From Smithella sp. (GTDB taxonomy: Bacteria; Desulfobacterota; Syntrophia; Syntrophales; Smithellaceae): a stretch of 64,000 bases of DNA. How positions within the stretch are numbered: position 1 is the first letter of the stretch; the number at the start of each line of letters is the position of its first letter. Positions 1-7,249 of the stretch are shown one piece after another. The position numbers were made by a program, and so were the translations under genes. The DNA is taken from assembly GCA_012510495.1 (NCBI GenBank), contig JAAZHX010000095.1, positions 1-64,000 of the forward strand, written 5' to 3'. Under the pieces are notes generated by a model. It had not been told where the DNA came from. It did not search any database and saw nothing but the letters and a program-made list of their open reading frames with translations.

Positions 1-1
1 C

Positions 2-214
2 CAGTCGGTGCCCTTTACCCTGGTGCTGGATAACGGCATGACGCTTCAGATGACCGCTTCGGTGACGGCCGACGGCGTCCTGGTGGTCTCGGCCCCGGAT
101 GCGGGCGGCAACATCGATGTCCAGCAGGCGATCCTCATAGGAGTGCAGGTCGTAAGGCAGGCGCTCAATGTGGAACTAAGCAACCTGTCCTCGGCTTTGT
201 TTGTAAGGAATTAA
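2..214 (+). CDS. C-terminal part of an unrecognised protein (cut by window edge)
   Basis: The frame is open to the left edge (codons for Q and S precede the first GTG at 8), so this is probably the tail of a longer gene rather than a 68-residue protein. The visible part ends in a TAA at 212-214. It has alternating hydrophobic and small residues and no cysteines, compatible with a beta-rich domain. No family is recognised. The following 147 bases before the next convergent gene show no gene and only a weak stem with arms CCCCT and AGGGG. Confidence 0.5.
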   Translation, partial: QSVPFTLVLDNGMTLQMTASVTADGVLVVSAPDAGGNIDVQQAILIGVQVVRQALNVELSNLSSALFVRN

Positions 215-361
215 TGGAAAGCAGCCATCTATGAAAGAGCTTTTCTAGTTAAAGCGCCCCTCAACCTTTATTGTTTTTCGAAAGGGGATAACGCCGCAAA
301 TGTGCAATCCTGGTGTATTGCGATTTGTTTTTAATTTTTTTTACACTTGTCCGGTCGCATA

Positions 362-1315
362 TCATCCCGTCCGGCAATGCTGAAACTCCGGCGGCTCCAG
401 AATCGTCAGTTGCCTGCGCCGCAGATATTCCGGAAATCCGTAAAGTTTTTTACCGCCATACTCCATCACTACGGCGTCCGCCGGGCAGTTGTTCAGGCAG
501 CCGAAGCAGGCCAGGCATTTGTCGTGATCGACCAGACGCTTTTCCGGGTGAATGGCGTCCACCGGACATTTTTTTTCGCAGGTCCGGCATAAAATGCACT
601 TCGATCCGTCCACGGTATGTCGGGTGATTGCTCTTTTGTTGAGCCACACCAGGGGCAGCATCCGCACGACTTCCCGAAGCGCCAGCTCGGAGGAATAGGT
701 CGCAACCCGGCCCTGCTTCACGGCTGCCAGGATTTCCCCGGCGAACTCCCGAACCCGGTGGTACGTGGCGTCGTCCGGCAGATGCTCTCCGGAGCGTTGA
801 TTGGCGCTGTCCCAGCTTGCCGGATAAGACGGAATGCTGCGAAAGGCCTCCATGCCGACGGGAATGCCTTCCTTCTCCGCCAGGAGATGAAGGATGTGAC
901 ACAAAGAATTGTGCTGATTGCCTTCCGGTCCGCCGAACGACACAAACGCCGCTACGGGGATTCCGGTAATCTTCGGAATCGCGGCAAGCCAATCGCTCAC
1001 ATTGGCGGGAGTGTCATAATAAAAAACCGGCGAGCCGACCAGGATCAGATCATAGCCGGTCAGGAGTTTCGGATCAAAGCCGCGCATATCGGCCAGGTCC
1101 ACCGCAAGCCCTTTCCCCTGAAGAACGCAGCCCATCAGCTTCCCGTAGCGGGAAGTAAATCCCGTCTGACTGTAACACAAAATCAACACGCGTTTCGGAT
1201 CGCGGATTTTGAATTCCCGGTGGATGGTCTGTCCGTTGGCAGTCCCCGGCAGCGGCAGGCTTAAGGCGGCGCAGACCACAACGCTTTTTTTGATGAAGTT
1301 TCTTCTGGTTTCCAT
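362..1315 (-). CDS. Tat-type EFR1-family flavodoxin/ferredoxin fusion protein
   Basis: 317 residues. The N-terminus has a twin-arginine-like signal (TRRNFIKK, residues 3-10) and a hydrophobic stretch ending near residue 28. Residues about 40-200 form a flavodoxin-like domain with an FMN-type loop SQTGFTS (49-55). The C-terminus carries two [4Fe-4S] ferredoxin motifs, cysteines 240/243/246/250 and 267/270/273/277, each followed by Pro. Family knowledge suggests electron transfer between FMN and iron-sulfur clusters. A Tat signal implies export already folded, unusual for a flavodoxin. It is the last gene of a minus-strand run, 35 bases after the acetyl-CoA hydrolase gene. The electron partner is unknown. 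Confidence 0.82.
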   Translation of the reverse strand: METRRNFIKKSVVVCAALSLPLPGTANGQTIHREFKIRDPKRVLILCYSQTGFTSRYGKLMGCVLQGKGLAVDLADMRGFDPKLLTGYDLILVGSPVFYYDTPANVSDWLAAIPKITGIPVAAFVSFGGPEGNQHNSLCHILHLLAEKEGIPVGMEAFRSIPSYPASWDSANQRSGEHLPDDATYHRVREFAGEILAAVKQGRVATYSSELALREVVRMLPLVWLNKRAITRHTVDGSKCILCRTCEKKCPVDAIHPEKRLVDHDKCLACFGCLNNCPADAVVMEYGGKKLYGFPEYLRRRQLTILEPPEFQHCRTG

Positions 1316-1350
1316 AGATTTTGATCCGTCCTTTTTGCGGCGTCTGAGGG

Positions 1351-3225
1351 TTATTCTTTCTTTTCTTCATTGCCGAAGTTGATCTTCAACTCATAGACTC
1401 CCGTATCCAGGTGCGTGGTCATCGGACAGCCGCACTTGGAAAATACCTGCATCATCGCCCGGTTGCGCGACAAAACATCCGCCGTAAAGCCTTCGATGTT
1501 CTTCTCCCTGGCAATGCGGATCAAATACCGCAGGAGGAAGGTGCCGATGCCCCGGCCCTGCCAGTCCTGGTGCGTGGTGAAGGCCACTTCGGCATAGCGG
1601 GTGTTCGGGTTGTTGGCGTAGTTTCCGATCGCCACGATCTTTTCCCTCCCCTCCGGCTCTTCTTTGCCGATGACCGCCACAATGGCCATCTTGTCGTCAT
1701 AATCGATGGCCGCCATCGGCATGGCCACTTTGTGGGAAAAGGATTTCAAATTGTGAAAGAACCGCGTATAGACATCCTGCTCCGGCAGATCGTAGATCAA
1801 TTCCTGGATGGCGCGCTCGTCCGTGACTTTTACGGGACGGAAAAACAGCGAGGTCCCCTTCTTGTCCACCCAGTTGATTTCATATTCCTTCGGATACAAC
1901 ACCACCGGCAGCGCCTGATCCCGGTAAATGTAGCCCTGGCGCTTGGCGGCCTCCAGGAGTTCGTCGCGGAACTTCGGATGGGCGATGTTGATGAGCATCA
2001 TGGCCCGGTCACGGATGGATTTCCCGTGCACGTAGGCAACGCCGTATTCCGTCACGACATAATGGATGTCTCCGCGCGTCACCACCACGCCGCTGCCGGC
2101 GGAGGGATACGGAACGATGCGGGAAATGGCGTTGTTATTCGTGGTCGAGGGCAGCACCATAATGGATTTGCCGCGATTGGACATGGCCGAACCGCGGACA
2201 AAGTCCACCTGCCCGCCGATGCCGCTGTAAAACTCGAACCCGAGGGAATCCGAACACACCTGCCCGGTGAGATCGACGGTCAGCGCGGAATTGATGGACA
2301 CCATCCGGTCGTTCCGGGCGATGACATAGGGATCGTTGACATACTGGCACGGGCGGAATTCAAAGAGCGGATTGTTGTGCACATAGTCATACAGACGACG
2401 GGTGCCCATGCAGAAGGACGCGACAATCTTTCCCGGATGCAGCGATTTTTTCCGGCAGGTCACGACGCCGCTTTCAATCAAATCGATGAGACCGTCGGTA
2501 AATGTTTCCGTGTGCACGCCGAGGTCTTTTTTATTGGCCAGATAGGGGAAGACGGAGTTGGGAATTTTGCCGACGCCCGTCTGAATGGTGGATTCATTGT
2601 CGATCAGATCGGCGATCAGCCGCCCGATCGACCGGGCAATGTCATCCGGCGCCTTCTGCTCGAATTCCAGAAGCGGCGCGTCGTTTTCCACAAACGCCGA
2701 AATCTCGCTCACGTGGATGAAACTGTCGCCCAGCGTCCGCGGCATGTTCGGATTCACCTCCGCCACCACGTAACGGGCCACACCGGCCGCCGTCTTGGTA
2801 ATGTCCACGGAAATCCCCAGGCTGACGTAGCCGTTCGTGTCCGGCTCAGACACCGTAATGAGGGCGACATCGATGGGCATGGCCCCCCGCTTCATCAGCA
2901 GGGGAACTTCGGAAAGGAAAATGGGCGTGTAGTCGGCGTGACCCTCTTTGATGGCCGCGCGGGCATTCGCGCCGATAAACAGCGCGTTGTGCCGGAAATG
3001 CTCCGTGTAAATTTCCGACGTGTAGTCGGTAAGCCCCAGATCGAGAAAGTGGATTACTTCCACATCGGCAAAGTTCCGCCCCATGTCCAGAAGGGTCTTG
3101 ACCAGGAGCTGCGGCTCTCCGCAGGCGGAAGCAATGAAGATGCGCGCTCCGCGACGAATCCGGGACAGCGCGCTGCGCGCGTCGGTGAGTCTTTCCTTGT
3201 AGGTATCCTGCCAGTTGAAAATCAT
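1351..3225 (-). CDS. Acetyl-CoA hydrolase/transferase fused to a GNAT acetyltransferase domain
   Basis: 624 residues. Residues about 1-450 match the acetyl-CoA hydrolase/CoA-transferase family (GIGGQVDFVRGSA and TEYGVAYVHGKS motifs). Residues about 470-620 form a GNAT domain with the acetyl-CoA-binding pattern QGRGIG. Family members move CoA between acetate and other acyl groups, or hydrolyse acyl-CoA; here this would be cytoplasmic acetate/acyl-CoA balancing. The GNAT domain may acetylate the same or another protein, but its substrate cannot be read from the sequence. The fused architecture is common in deltaproteobacteria. It follows the duplicated-domain gene by 85 bases in the same direction. 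Confidence 0.9.
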   Translation of the reverse strand: MIFNWQDTYKERLTDARSALSRIRRGARIFIASACGEPQLLVKTLLDMGRNFADVEVIHFLDLGLTDYTSEIYTEHFRHNALFIGANARAAIKEGHADYTPIFLSEVPLLMKRGAMPIDVALITVSEPDTNGYVSLGISVDITKTAAGVARYVVAEVNPNMPRTLGDSFIHVSEISAFVENDAPLLEFEQKAPDDIARSIGRLIADLIDNESTIQTGVGKIPNSVFPYLANKKDLGVHTETFTDGLIDLIESGVVTCRKKSLHPGKIVASFCMGTRRLYDYVHNNPLFEFRPCQYVNDPYVIARNDRMVSINSALTVDLTGQVCSDSLGFEFYSGIGGQVDFVRGSAMSNRGKSIMVLPSTTNNNAISRIVPYPSAGSGVVVTRGDIHYVVTEYGVAYVHGKSIRDRAMMLINIAHPKFRDELLEAAKRQGYIYRDQALPVVLYPKEYEINWVDKKGTSLFFRPVKVTDERAIQELIYDLPEQDVYTRFFHNLKSFSHKVAMPMAAIDYDDKMAIVAVIGKEEPEGREKIVAIGNYANNPNTRYAEVAFTTHQDWQGRGIGTFLLRYLIRIAREKNIEGFTADVLSRNRAMMQVFSKCGCPMTTHLDTGVYELKINFGNEEKKE

Positions 3226-3310
3226 ATCGGATATTTTCCCTGATTGGACAAACGGAGGAAATCAGCCGTTTCTAATATCCCGGCCGCAATCAAACGGCTT
3301 CCGAAACCCG

Positions 3311-3742
3311 TTAAAAGGCGCCGAGCTGACAGGGTTTGACCTTGATTTTCAGATTTTCGCAGGCGGCGCCGACCTCCAGGCGCTTGACGCCCAGTTCGCC
3401 CGCAATCGCCCAGGCAGAAGAGCAGGACAACCGGTCGTTGACCAGCGCTTTGCGGATGGCGGCTTCCAGCTCCGGGGCGACGGATGGCGCAGGCGGCACT
3501 TTTTGCGTGCCGCCCAATCCGAAAAGACCGATCTGGCATTGCGCAATATTGATATTGAGCATGTCAATGGCCACGCCGACATCGCCCAGCGAACAGCCGG
3601 CGGTCTGGGCAATCTTTTCCGCCGCCTTGCAGGAGATGTTGTTGTTTTTTGCGGACTTCTGAATCGCCTCTTTCAGGTTGTCGCTGACGGTTGTCCCCTC
3701 GGGATGTTTCTTGAAATATTTGCCTTTATCCTCATGTGCCAT
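3311..3742 (-). CDS. Unrecognised protein made of two repeats with conserved CQ(I/L)G motifs
   Basis: 143 residues, not assigned to a named family. The sequence is an internal duplication: residues about 17-75 and 87-143 align. Each copy has an SC dipeptide (ISC, LSC) in its first half and ends in a CQ[I/L]G motif (CQIGLFG, CQLGAF). Four cysteines are therefore conserved between copies, suggesting a redox or metal role, or a pair of small helix-rich binding domains. It lies 12 bases after the ACT gene and before the acetyl-CoA hydrolase gene, so co-expression is likely. Function unknown. Confidence 0.8.
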   Translation of the reverse strand: MAHEDKGKYFKKHPEGTTVSDNLKEAIQKSAKNNNISCKAAEKIAQTAGCSLGDVGVAIDMLNINIAQCQIGLFGLGGTQKVPPAPSVAPELEAAIRKALVNDRLSCSSAWAIAGELGVKRLEVGAACENLKIKVKPCQLGAF

Positions 3743-3754
3743 GGTTTGCCTCCA

Positions 3755-4210
3755 TCAGTATTTCATGTAATGAAACGGCTCCACCGCCGACAGCGCCTCC
3801 GTGTCCAGTGTCTTGAATCCGTTCTTTTCCACAAGTTTTTCCGTTTTTTCAATCTGGTCAACGTCCACCACAAAAACGGCTTTTTCCGCGCATTCCAGAA
3901 CAAAGCCGCAGGCGTTGTTGACGTTGATATTTTCCCTGTATAAAAGCTGCATCAACTTGTCCAGCCCCCCCGGCCGGTCGGGAATCAGCACGGCCAGAAC
4001 ATTTTTCAGATGAACGTTCAACCCCGCTTTGGTCAGCGCCTTTTTCGCTCTCTTGGGATCATCCACAATCAGGTTGATCACCCCGGATGTGCCGGCGGTC
4101 GAAATGGTTGTCGCCCGGATGCTGATGTCGGCTTTTGCCAGAACGCTTGTGACATTCGCCAACTGCCCCGGCTTGTCTTCCGCGAAAATACAAAGCTGAT
4201 AAGCAATCAT
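3755..4210 (-). CDS. Tandem ACT-domain amino-acid-binding protein
   Basis: 151 residues containing two ACT domains. The first (about 1-70) has the pattern DKPGQLANVTSVLA; the second (about 72-145) has PDRPGGLDKLMQLL. ACT domains bind amino acids or related ligands and act as sensors. Stand-alone ACT pairs like this are frequent beside acyl-CoA and aryl-CoA genes in anaerobic deltaproteobacteria. There is no enzyme domain, so it is likely a regulatory ligand-binding protein. It is closely linked to the duplicated-domain gene (12-base gap). The ligand is not determinable. Confidence 0.88.
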   Translation of the reverse strand: MIAYQLCIFAEDKPGQLANVTSVLAKADISIRATTISTAGTSGVINLIVDDPKRAKKALTKAGLNVHLKNVLAVLIPDRPGGLDKLMQLLYRENINVNNACGFVLECAEKAVFVVDVDQIEKTEKLVEKNGFKTLDTEALSAVEPFHYMKY

Positions 4211-4273
4211 TTTCTTCTCCTGATTTTCTTTGCCGTTCGGTCTTTTTTACAATGATGCCCGTGTTTAATCAAG

Positions 4274-5173
4274 TCAAATCTCGGATACGGCTTTCCGCCA
4301 GCGGCCGTCTTCGCAAAAGACTTTGCCCCTGTGCCGCAAATCGTCCAGATGCTTTCCGATCAGAACCCTTTCGTTGAATTCATACACCTCTTTCGGTTCG
4401 CGGGGCCTCCCGTAAATCAGCCAGGCCGCACAAATCTCGCCTTGCGTTTTCGGCCGGTCCAGAAAAGCCAGCAGCTTGTCTTCCCGCTCATAGATGATCT
4501 TTTCATACCGGTCCCAGAGCGGGCCGGGATTGGATTCATAAACGCCCTGATCATGCGAGGCCATCCAGCGGCGGGCCGGAACCGCTTTCAACCGGTGGAT
4601 GGAGGAAATCGTATCTGCGATGCTGGAAAAGACGTCGCCATACCAGGAGCCGAACGGCGTCAGATCGTAATCCCCCAGAAACAACAGCTCCTCTTCGGGA
4701 AAAAAGAACGACAGGTGACCGGGCGTGTGGCCGGGCGTGGGAAGGATCTGCACGGAAAGCCCGCCCAGATCCAGCGTCTCGTCATCCCGGAAAAAACACG
4801 CCGTTGAACGGGGACGGTAATCAAACGTCTCCAGCATTTCTTTTCTCCAGTAGCCGCGCGCCCTCTGATCTTCAATGCCGTACCAGTCCAGAAACGTTTC
4901 CAGATCGGCCAGCGGCGGAAAATCGCGTTCGGAGACCCAAACCGGATAATTTTCAAAAAGGTTCATGTAGCGGATGTGGTCTTCATGCCAGTGCGAAAGC
5001 CAGACAGAATCGACGCCTTCGTCCTTCAAGCGCGTCAGCTTTTCCAGCGAACAGGCGGGATCGATAACCACCCGCTCCTTATCGCCCTGCAGATAGAGCG
5101 AATGATTGAAAGGATACTTACCGCCGTTTTCACCGCAAATAAAACGAACCCTGCCGAACTGACGATCTTTCAT
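4274..5173 (-). CDS. MBL-fold metallo-hydrolase
   Basis: About 300 residues of the metallo-beta-lactamase fold. The metal motif HWHEDH is present in LSHWHEDHIRYMN, with later ligand candidates in TPGHTPGH and LGDYD. The start at 5173 is preferred over an in-frame start 17 codons upstream because GGGAG lies 8 bases before it and because the protein then begins directly with the first beta strands. The C-terminal third (about 220-300) resembles the helical domain of LACTB2-like hydrolases. The substrate (thioester, phosphoester or other) cannot be told. It is the first gene of the minus-strand run. Confidence 0.85.
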   Translation of the reverse strand: MKDRQFGRVRFICGENGGKYPFNHSLYLQGDKERVVIDPACSLEKLTRLKDEGVDSVWLSHWHEDHIRYMNLFENYPVWVSERDFPPLADLETFLDWYGIEDQRARGYWRKEMLETFDYRPRSTACFFRDDETLDLGGLSVQILPTPGHTPGHLSFFFPEEELLFLGDYDLTPFGSWYGDVFSSIADTISSIHRLKAVPARRWMASHDQGVYESNPGPLWDRYEKIIYEREDKLLAFLDRPKTQGEICAAWLIYGRPREPKEVYEFNERVLIGKHLDDLRHRGKVFCEDGRWRKAVSEI

Positions 5174-5263
5174 CGCTGAAACTCCCGGTATGGTGATGAT
5201 TGAATATAGAAAATATCCGGCCAAATTGCCATCAATAATTCCATACGCGAAAACTGACGCCCT

Positions 5264-5393
5264 CGTAAAAAGGCTCCATTGCCGTCATTCCCGCGAAGGC
5301 GGGAATCCATAACCCACTGTTATCACTGGATACCGGATTTCGCCGGCATGACGAAAAGGAGCCGAATTTGACTTTTTACGCCGCCGTCAAAAC
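5264..5393. repeat. Dispersed palindromic repeat, full copy
   Basis: The 380-base gap between the MBL and HAD genes holds no gene but carries a repeat. It contains a perfect hairpin (ATTCCCGC 5287-5294, GCGGGAAT 5299-5306) and then a segment ACTGGATACCGG...TTTCGCCGG...GACGAAAAG...TTTTTACG...CGTCAAA, which recurs at 6362-6441. It resembles the common intergenic repeat family built around GTCATTCCCGC...GCGGGAAT seen in many proteobacterial genomes. Confidence 0.75.
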
Positions 5394-5553
5394 TCGTTGA
5401 AACAAATTGTTTTTCCAGTTACTGTCTCTTGCGTCAGCTCCCTGACATGAGATCGTTGATTTTCCGCCGCAACGCATCAGATGAGGACAGACCGTGGCGG
5501 AAAAGGCGGGCGGCGGGCAGGGAAACAAGGTTGAGGAGCATCAGGTCAGGCCG

Positions 5554-6204
5554 ATGATCAAAGCGATTTTCTGGGATAATGACGGCGTTCTGGTCGAGAC
5601 GGAAGGCATCTTTTTCAGGGCCAATCAGGAGACGCTGGCGGATTTGGGTATTTCGCTCGGATGGGAGCAGTTTGAAGAAATCTCTCTTGTCCGGGGCGGG
5701 AGCGTGCTGCAACTGGCACAAAAGCCGGGGACGGAGGCGTTTTATAAACTGCGCGACAAGCGGGACGCTCTTTACGCCGATCTCCTGACGCGCGCGCCGC
5801 TGGTCATTGAAGGCGTCCGGGACGTGCTGGAGGCGCTGGCGGGAAAATACGTAATGGGAATCGTAACCGGTTCCGGACACGAGCACTTCGGGATCATTCA
5901 CCGGCAATCGGGGCTTCTGCCTTATTTTCAATTTGCCCTGACCATGAAAGACTGCCTGCATTTCAAGCCGCATCCCGAGCCGTATCTGAAGGCAATCGCG
6001 CTTTCCGGCTGCCGGCCGGAGGAGTGTCTCGCCATCGAGGATTCGCCGCGCGGTCTTGTCTCCGCCGTAAGCGCCGGGCTCCGGTGCATGGTGGTTCCGA
6101 GCCGATTCACCCGGGGCTGCGATTTTCCAGGCGCCTTTAAAATCATGAACAATATCAGGGAACTTCCAGCGGCACTGGATTCTGGTTTTCAACAGCGCGG
6201 CTGA
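5554..6204 (+). CDS. HAD-superfamily phosphatase (beta-phosphoglucomutase-like)
   Basis: About 216 residues. HAD motif I is FWDNDGVLVE near the N-terminus (DxD nucleophile and acid/base), motif II lies in VTGSGHEH, the lysine motif in HFKPHPEPYL, and motif IV in EDSPRG. This is the capped sugar-phosphate phosphatase/beta-phosphoglucomutase branch. The ATG at 5554 places motif I about 8 residues from the start as the family expects. A GTG at 5494 with GAGGA upstream would add 20 residues without homology and remains possible. Substrate unknown. Confidence 0.82.
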   Translation: MIKAIFWDNDGVLVETEGIFFRANQETLADLGISLGWEQFEEISLVRGGSVLQLAQKPGTEAFYKLRDKRDALYADLLTRAPLVIEGVRDVLEALAGKYVMGIVTGSGHEHFGIIHRQSGLLPYFQFALTMKDCLHFKPHPEPYLKAIALSGCRPEECLAIEDSPRGLVSAVSAGLRCMVVPSRFTRGCDFPGAFKIMNNIRELPAALDSGFQQRG

Positions 6205-6361
6205 AGCCACGCACTACATTGATCATTGTGCCAACCCGATGTAGGGCAGGTCTCGCGTGACCCGCAGGGTTATCAGACCCGTTAAATACAGCGGCACTGA
6301 AGCGACGCACTGCTTTGGACAGAGGTTCACCGGAAGGTTCTGTAAAGATTTCACGCCCTAA

Positions 6362-6441
6362 ACAAACTGTAATTACTGGATACCGGCTTTCGCCGGTAAG
6401 ACGAAAAGAGTGCGAAATTGATTTTTTACGAGGACGTCAAA
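6362..6441. repeat. Dispersed palindromic repeat, right-half copy
   Basis: This segment matches the right half of the repeat at 5264-5393, with ACTGGATACCGG, TTTCGCCGG, GACGAAAAG and a TTTTTACG...CGTCAAA tail in the same order. The 300-base gap before the GntR gene otherwise holds a short direct repeat (CTGAAGC[C/G]ACGCACT at about 6201 and 6297) and the operator described separately. Confidence 0.65.
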
Positions 6442-6475
6442 CAAAACTCTTGACCTTTTCAATGGATTGTATTAT

Positions 6476-6486
6476 TGGTCGGACCA
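6476..6486. promoter_or_regulatory. Probable GntR/FadR-type operator
   Basis: TGGTCGGACCA is a perfect 11-base palindrome (TGGTC-G-GACCA) that fits the TNGTNNNACNA pattern typical of FadR-subfamily GntR operators. It lies 43-52 bases before the regulator start and just downstream of a TTGACC box (6450-6455), so it would overlap the core promoter. It probably mediates autoregulation of the whole operon to 12265. Confidence 0.65.
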
Positions 6487-6527
6487 CCCAGCCAATCAGA
6501 CGGGAGGGAAAAGAAGCGTTGATTCCG

Positions 6528-7235
6528 ATGGTCCAGAAGAATTTCGCAAGTCCGGTAACCCGTTCGCGACTTCACGAAGAGATTGTCGTCGTGATCCAGA
6601 AGCAGATTATGTCCGGCCAAATAAAAGCGGGCGACAAATTACCCACGGAAAGGGAACTCTCGGAAAGTTTTCACGTCAATCGGGCCACCGTGCGCGAGGC
6701 GCTGCGCAAGCTTGAAAATCTCGACCTGCTGGAAATTCGCCACGGCGACGGATTGTATGCCAAAGATTATCTGGAAAGCGGAAACTTCGACCTGATCAAG
6801 GCTGCTTTTACGATGGACGGCGGCCAAAAGGTGATGATGAATATTCTGGAGGCGCGCCGCTATCTGGTGCCGCAGATAGCCTATCTGGCGGCGCGGAGGC
6901 GCACGACAAAGGATCTGGAAGACCTGAAGCGCGTCGTTGACGATCAAAAGATGAGCATGCTGGAAAAGGATATCAAGGTTCACCAGGTCATCGCCCGCTC
7001 CACCCAAAACCTGCTTTGCACGATCGGGTTGAACGTTTTCAATCAAATATTCCGTGATTACGGATATCTCTATTTCGACAACCCCAAAAACATCGAGCGC
7101 TCCCGGATATTTCACAGCGAAATCTACGAGGCCGTCAAAAATCAGGAGGCAGAGTCGGCCCGAAAAATCATGAGAGAGGTTCTCGTTTACGCGGAAAAAG
7201 CGGTTCTGGCAAGCATCAGGGACAAAAAGCTTTAA
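6528..7235 (+). CDS. GntR-family (FadR/FCD-type) transcriptional regulator
   Basis: About 235 residues. The N-terminal winged helix is clear (GDKLPTERELSESFHVNRATVREALRKL), followed by an all-helical FCD-type effector domain (about 90-230) containing EARRYLVPQIAYLAA. The start at ATG 6528 (or TTG 6519, which has GGGAGGG 10 bases upstream) is chosen because the frame further upstream runs through the palindromic operator and has no homology. It heads an operon with the glycerol-3-phosphate dehydrogenase, FAD enzyme and kinase genes, so it probably senses a metabolite of that pathway. Confidence 0.88.
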   Translation: MVQKNFASPVTRSRLHEEIVVVIQKQIMSGQIKAGDKLPTERELSESFHVNRATVREALRKLENLDLLEIRHGDGLYAKDYLESGNFDLIKAAFTMDGGQKVMMNILEARRYLVPQIAYLAARRRTTKDLEDLKRVVDDQKMSMLEKDIKVHQVIARSTQNLLCTIGLNVFNQIFRDYGYLYFDNPKNIERSRIFHSEIYEAVKNQEAESARKIMREVLVYAEKAVLASIRDKKL

Positions 7236-7249
7236 AAGGAGCGGCGGAC

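Noticed and set aside
1411-3243. Long plus-strand open frame of about 610 codons opposite the acetyl-CoA hydrolase gene
   Set aside because: It is antisense to a clear enzyme gene, is rich in His, Arg and Val runs typical of reverse-strand shadows, and has no motif or ribosome site. The same holds for the long antisense frames opposite ntrY (36393-37925), ruvCAB (39382-41268) and proB (47651-49021).
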